Positions 61,466 through 64,000 of a stretch of 64,000 bases of DNA are shown one piece after another; positions within the stretch are counted from its first letter, which is position 1, and every line of letters starts with the position of its first letter. Source of the DNA: CAYZZU01 sp964483105 (GTDB lineage Bacteria > CG2-30-53-67); assembly GCA_964483105.1 (NCBI GenBank), contig CAYZZU010000009.1, positions 20,133 to 84,132 of the forward strand. Direction: 5' to 3'. A model generated the notes under the pieces. That model had not been told where the DNA came from and made no database searches. It worked only from the letters and a program-made list of their open reading frames with translations. A program made the translations under genes and the position numbers.

Positions 61466-62203
61466 ATGGCGGATCTGACGCTTCATCCGGAGGCCCAAAA
61501 AAGATGGACCCCTTTCTTTGAAGAAATCACGGAAAGCGGTGCGGAGGAGATCGATTCCATTCATATCACGGGAAGCGCCTTGACGGACGATTACGATCCC
61601 AGACAGTCCGATATCAATTCCCTCTTCATCCTGAAGGAAATGAACCTGAGATTTCTGAAGAAGATCGCGCCGCTCGGGAAGAAATATGGGAAGAAAGGGA
61701 TTTGTGCGCCCCTGTTGATGACCCATGAGTATATATGCCGCTCCCTGGACGTCTTTCCTCTGGAATTTCTGAACATCCGGAAGGTCCATCTGACCGTTTC
61801 CGGGAAGGATCCCTTCGAGGAGATTGAAATCAAAACATCCGACCTGAGACGCCAATGTGAACGGGAGATCAAGGTTCGTATGATCGGTCTCAGACAGGGT
61901 TTCCTTGCGGCTTCCGGTAATCGGAAGGCCCTGGCGGAGGTCTTTGTACAATCCTTCTCCGGGTACATCCCGCTCTTCCGAGGAATTCTGGTTCTCTTCG
62001 GGAAGGAAGCGCCTTTGGAGAATGCCGCGATTCTTTCGCACCTGCAGGAAGTTTCGGGCGTCAACACCGGCGTCTTTCGGACGGTATACCGGATGAAAAA
62101 AGAGGGAACGAAACTCGATACTGAGCAACTTTCCGTCCTCTTTGAGGACTATCACAGAAACCTGGAACGTCTGGGAAAGATCGTTGATGAACTTGAGGCC
62201 TGA
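61466..62203 (+). CDS. Nucleotidyltransferase-like protein of unknown role
   Basis: 245 residues from the ATG with GAGGAGG upstream. The N-terminal IDSIHITGSALTDDYDPRQSDINSLFIL (about 28-55) resembles the GS-x-A-x-D-x-SDID/N loop of nucleotidyltransferases, but the second acidic residue of the usual D-x-D pair reads N, so it may be catalytically altered. The rest is helical (FLKKIAPLGKKYGKKG; GLRQGFLAASGNRKALAEV). Cytoplasmic. It starts 96 bp after repeat C and overlaps the next gene, forming a run with the TPM protein and LemA. Confidence 0.65.
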   Translation: MADLTLHPEAQKRWTPFFEEITESGAEEIDSIHITGSALTDDYDPRQSDINSLFILKEMNLRFLKKIAPLGKKYGKKGICAPLLMTHEYICRSLDVFPLEFLNIRKVHLTVSGKDPFEEIEIKTSDLRRQCEREIKVRMIGLRQGFLAASGNRKALAEVFVQSFSGYIPLFRGILVLFGKEAPLENAAILSHLQEVSGVNTGVFRTVYRMKKEGTKLDTEQLSVLFEDYHRNLERLGKIVDELEA

Positions 62204-62969
62204 TCGTCTTTTCCTTTTTCCCCTCTTCCTGATTTGCTGTCTTGTCGTGGCTTCTTCTTCCCACGCTCTGGAACTGCCCGTACGTCCCGCCCGGTATGTG
62301 GTGGATCTGGCCGGGGTGATCGACGACACCACGGAAGGACGGTTGAACCGGTTTCTCCTGGAACTGGAACAGAAGACCACCGCTCAGTTTGTCATCCTGA
62401 CCATCCCCGGTCTGGAAGGAGAATCGATCGAGGAGTTCTCCATTGAAGTCGCGCACAACCGCTGGCGGCTCGGACAGAAGGGGAAGGACAACGGCGTTCT
62501 CCTGGTGGTTGCGATCAAGGAGCACCGATATCGTTTTGAGATCGGCTACGGTCTGGAGGGCATCCTTCCCGACAGCCTGGTTGGAAGTCTCGGTCGAACC
62601 GAGCTGGTACCCCGTTTTCGCAAAGGGGAATTCTCACAGGGTATTTATGCCGCCGCGCTGCGTGTGATCGGCCGGATCGCCGATGCCCGGGGGGTCCGGA
62701 TTACCGGCATGCCGGTCCTGTCCGTTCCGGTAAGGCGGGTGAACCCGGGATCCCCTCATACCCTCTGCGGGTCAATCTCCTCCATACTCTTCTTCCTCCT
62801 TCTGGCGATCCTTTTTATCCGAAACCCGAGGCTTTTCCTCCTCCTCTTTCTCGCATCCTCCATGGGAGGCAGGCGGGGCCCCTGGGGTGGCGGCGGCGGG
62901 GGTTTCGGAGGTTTCGGAGGAGGAGGAGGCGGGGGTTTCGGAGGCGGGGGCGCTTCGGGAAGTTGGTAA
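62187..62969 (+). CDS. TPM-domain membrane protein (YgcG/Psb32-like)
   Basis: 260 residues from the ATG at 62187, overlapping the upstream gene by 17 bp. A signal peptide (about 8-27, SSSHA), then a TPM domain: RYVVDLAGVIDDTTEGRLNRFLLELEQKTTAQFVILTIPG (about 36-75), NNGVLLVVA-type DNGVLLVVAIKEHRYRFEIGYGLEGILPD. One or two TM helices follow (about 193-218), then a Gly-rich tail (GGRRGPWGGGGGGFGG...). TPM proteins are linked to membrane or photosystem maintenance, and in bacteria often pair with LemA, as here. Confidence 0.9.
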   Translation: MNLRPDRLFLFPLFLICCLVVASSSHALELPVRPARYVVDLAGVIDDTTEGRLNRFLLELEQKTTAQFVILTIPGLEGESIEEFSIEVAHNRWRLGQKGKDNGVLLVVAIKEHRYRFEIGYGLEGILPDSLVGSLGRTELVPRFRKGEFSQGIYAAALRVIGRIADARGVRITGMPVLSVPVRRVNPGSPHTLCGSISSILFFLLLAILFIRNPRLFLLLFLASSMGGRRGPWGGGGGGFGGFGGGGGGGFGGGGASGSW

Positions 62970-63090
62970 TGGGGAAACGCTTCAACTCCTCAACGGTCAG
63001 CATGGAAAGGAATGCAAAGACTTCTTTTTAAAAGCCGAGAGCCGGCCGCTGAACGCGGGCGACTCGGTTGGAATCTTTTGGGAGGAGACC

Positions 63091-63666
63091 ATGTCCAAGT
63101 CAGTCAAGATCTTACTCATCGTGGTGGCTGTTCTCGTTCTCTTCGGCTTCATGCTCTTCGGATGGGTGGTCAAGGGATACAATCGGATGGTGGCAATGGA
63201 CGAAAATGTGAAGGGACAGTGGGCCCAGGTGGAGAATCAGCTCAAAAGGAGATACGACCTGATTCCGAACCTTGTGGAAACCGTCAAGGGATATGCCGGA
63301 CATGAGAAGGAACTCTTTGAGCATATAGCCGACGCCCGGACCCGGTATTTTCAGGCAAAAGACGTCAAGGGAAAGATCGAGGCCTCCAACCGGCTGGAAG
63401 GAGCGCTCTCCAGGCTTCTCCTGCTTCGGGAACAGTACCCACAGCTCAAGGCCAATGAATCATTCCTCAAACTCCAGGACAGCCTGGAGGGAACGGAGAA
63501 CCGGATCGCCGTTGCCCGGAGGCGTTACAACCAGGCCGTACAGGGATTGAACACCTACATGCGGACCTTTTACGGAAGGTTCTTCGCCACCCTCGCCGGA
63601 GTGGGAAAGGCGGAGTACTTTCAAGTTCCGGAAGCGGAAAAAGAGGTTCCAAAGGTAAAATTCTGA
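63091..63666 (+). CDS. LemA family protein
   Basis: 191 residues from the ATG with GGAGGAG upstream. One N-terminal membrane helix (about 5-27), then a long helical periplasmic or cytoplasmic domain: GYNRMVAMDENVKGQWAQVENQLKRRYDLIPNLVETVKGYAGHEKELF (about 29-76), SRLLLLREQYPQLKANESFLKLQDSLEGTENRIAVARRRYNQAVQGLN. These are the defining LemA repeats. Function unknown beyond a common genetic link to TPM proteins. The usual order (lemA first) is reversed here. Confidence 0.93.
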   Translation: MSKSVKILLIVVAVLVLFGFMLFGWVVKGYNRMVAMDENVKGQWAQVENQLKRRYDLIPNLVETVKGYAGHEKELFEHIADARTRYFQAKDVKGKIEASNRLEGALSRLLLLREQYPQLKANESFLKLQDSLEGTENRIAVARRRYNQAVQGLNTYMRTFYGRFFATLAGVGKAEYFQVPEAEKEVPKVKF

Positions 63667-63690
63667 CAACCTCCCAACTCCTCTGTGTCC

Positions 63691-63707
63691 GGCGGGGAAC
63701 TCCCGCC
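63691..63707. repeat. Small REP-like palindrome, copy 2
   Basis: GGCGGG, 5-nt loop, CCCGCC; preceded by ctgtgtccggcgggg, similar to the hairpin at 14553-14571. It may end lemA transcription but has no T run. Confidence 0.4.
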
Positions 63708-63747
63708 GTACAAACGACATCCGGGTCCTGTCCAGGATCCGGAAGGG

Positions 63748-64000
63748 GCCCTAAATTAGCGATAGGAGTTTCACTCGACACAAAAAGCCCTCTTGGTTTC
63801 AAGGTTTATGGCGAGTATACGACTCACCTGTAAGGTGAAACCGAAGACCGGGAGGGGGGATGCGCTCTCCACAACCCAACCTTTCTGACAGGATGAACCG
63901 GATCGACAGGATACGCGAACCCGACTCCCCCGCGGGGGAGCATTACCCCCTGTCACGCGGCCAAGCATCGCAGAAGGAGAGGGGAAAAGGGCGAGATCGT
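63748..64000 (+). repeat. Dispersed inverted-end repeat, copy D (cut by window edge)
   Basis: Begins CCCTAAATTAGCGATAGGAG with terminal repeat at 63757-63765 and contains the RNA-like block at 63780-63987. After 63987 the sequence diverges from copy C (agggcgagatcgt), and the element runs off the window, so what follows the block, including any iscB-like ORF, cannot be seen. Confidence 0.75.
63780..63987 (+). ncRNA. Structured RNA-like block, copy 2
   Basis: Differs from copy 1 by five substitutions and one single-base deletion over 208 bp, counted by eye. The outer stem, second stem and possible pseudoknot partners are unchanged. One substitution (GGTGAGT to GGCGAGT) breaks a pair in the small inner hairpin, so the covariation test is not passed there. 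Confidence 0.4.

Noticed and set aside
61288..61521. 77-residue ORF across the end of repeat C
   Set aside because: Runs from the repeat into unrelated flanking DNA and overlaps the real start of the next gene in another frame.

Overview
The window is a stretch of bacterial chromosome, mostly ordinary single-copy genes, with no prophage, integrase, CRISPR array or rRNA operon. The order TPR lipoprotein, LolB-like lipoprotein, ispE, spoVG, tRNA-Gln, prs at the left end, together with FdhD, SelA, a selenium-type LysR regulator, a 2-hydroxyacyl-CoA dehydratase activator, DksA/TraR proteins, FmdB zinc ribbons and two sigma-54-type promoters, suggests a Gram-negative anaerobe of the former Deltaproteobacteria (Desulfobacterota/Desulfuromonadota-like). 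That placement is an inference from gene content; no marker gene was aligned.

Layout. 1-4.5 kb (minus strand): envelope lipoproteins, isoprenoid kinase, SpoVG, tRNA-Gln and ribose-phosphate pyrophosphokinase. 4.6-14.4 kb: an ABC-2 exporter, a DksA-like regulator, an orphan radical-dehydratase activator, a HAMP membrane protein, GlnE, IlvE, an M48 protease and a cold-shock gene with a structured leader. 14.7-23.3 kb: tRNA-Leu, a GH57 glucanotransferase, an FG-GAP protein, an inositol-phosphatase-like enzyme, an ArsM-like methyltransferase, and enolase with a TIGR02757-type protein. 23.3-26.4 kb: a long intergenic region with two sigma-54-type promoters and a probable small RNA, then a GAF/degenerate-GGDEF/GAF/HD-GYP signalling protein. 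26.4-38 kb: FmdB, a LysR regulator, and a minus-strand block of galT, glgA, histidine kinase, response regulator, thiL, galU and lon (sugar-nucleotide and glycogen metabolism with an embedded two-component system). 38-54 kb: DciA-like protein, sigma-32-type factor, HemY-type oxidase, FeoB with a DtxR-FeoA fusion, NadE, an outer-membrane barrel, a CNNM/CorC protein, a large unknown protein, Ssb, a lytic transglycosylase, an Rrf2 regulator and cysteine synthase. 54-61 kb: a cluster for selenium and formate dehydrogenase maturation and export (LysR, fdhD, tatA, aminotransferase, selA, tatC). 61-64 kb: a nucleotidyltransferase-like protein, a TPM protein and LemA.

The right third (50.6-64 kb) is dotted with four copies of a dispersed repeat whose ends carry the inverted repeat CAGCGATAG / CTATCGCTG. 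Two copies (C near 61 kb, D running off the right edge) contain a nearly identical block of about 208 bp that can fold into a compact RNA with two long stems and a possible pseudoknot. Its short motifs recall the HEARO/omega RNAs of IscB-type transposons, but no iscB gene is visible. This is the most unusual element here. Next come the sigma-54-driven candidate small RNA at 23.6 kb and the terminator-bearing leader of the cold-shock gene.
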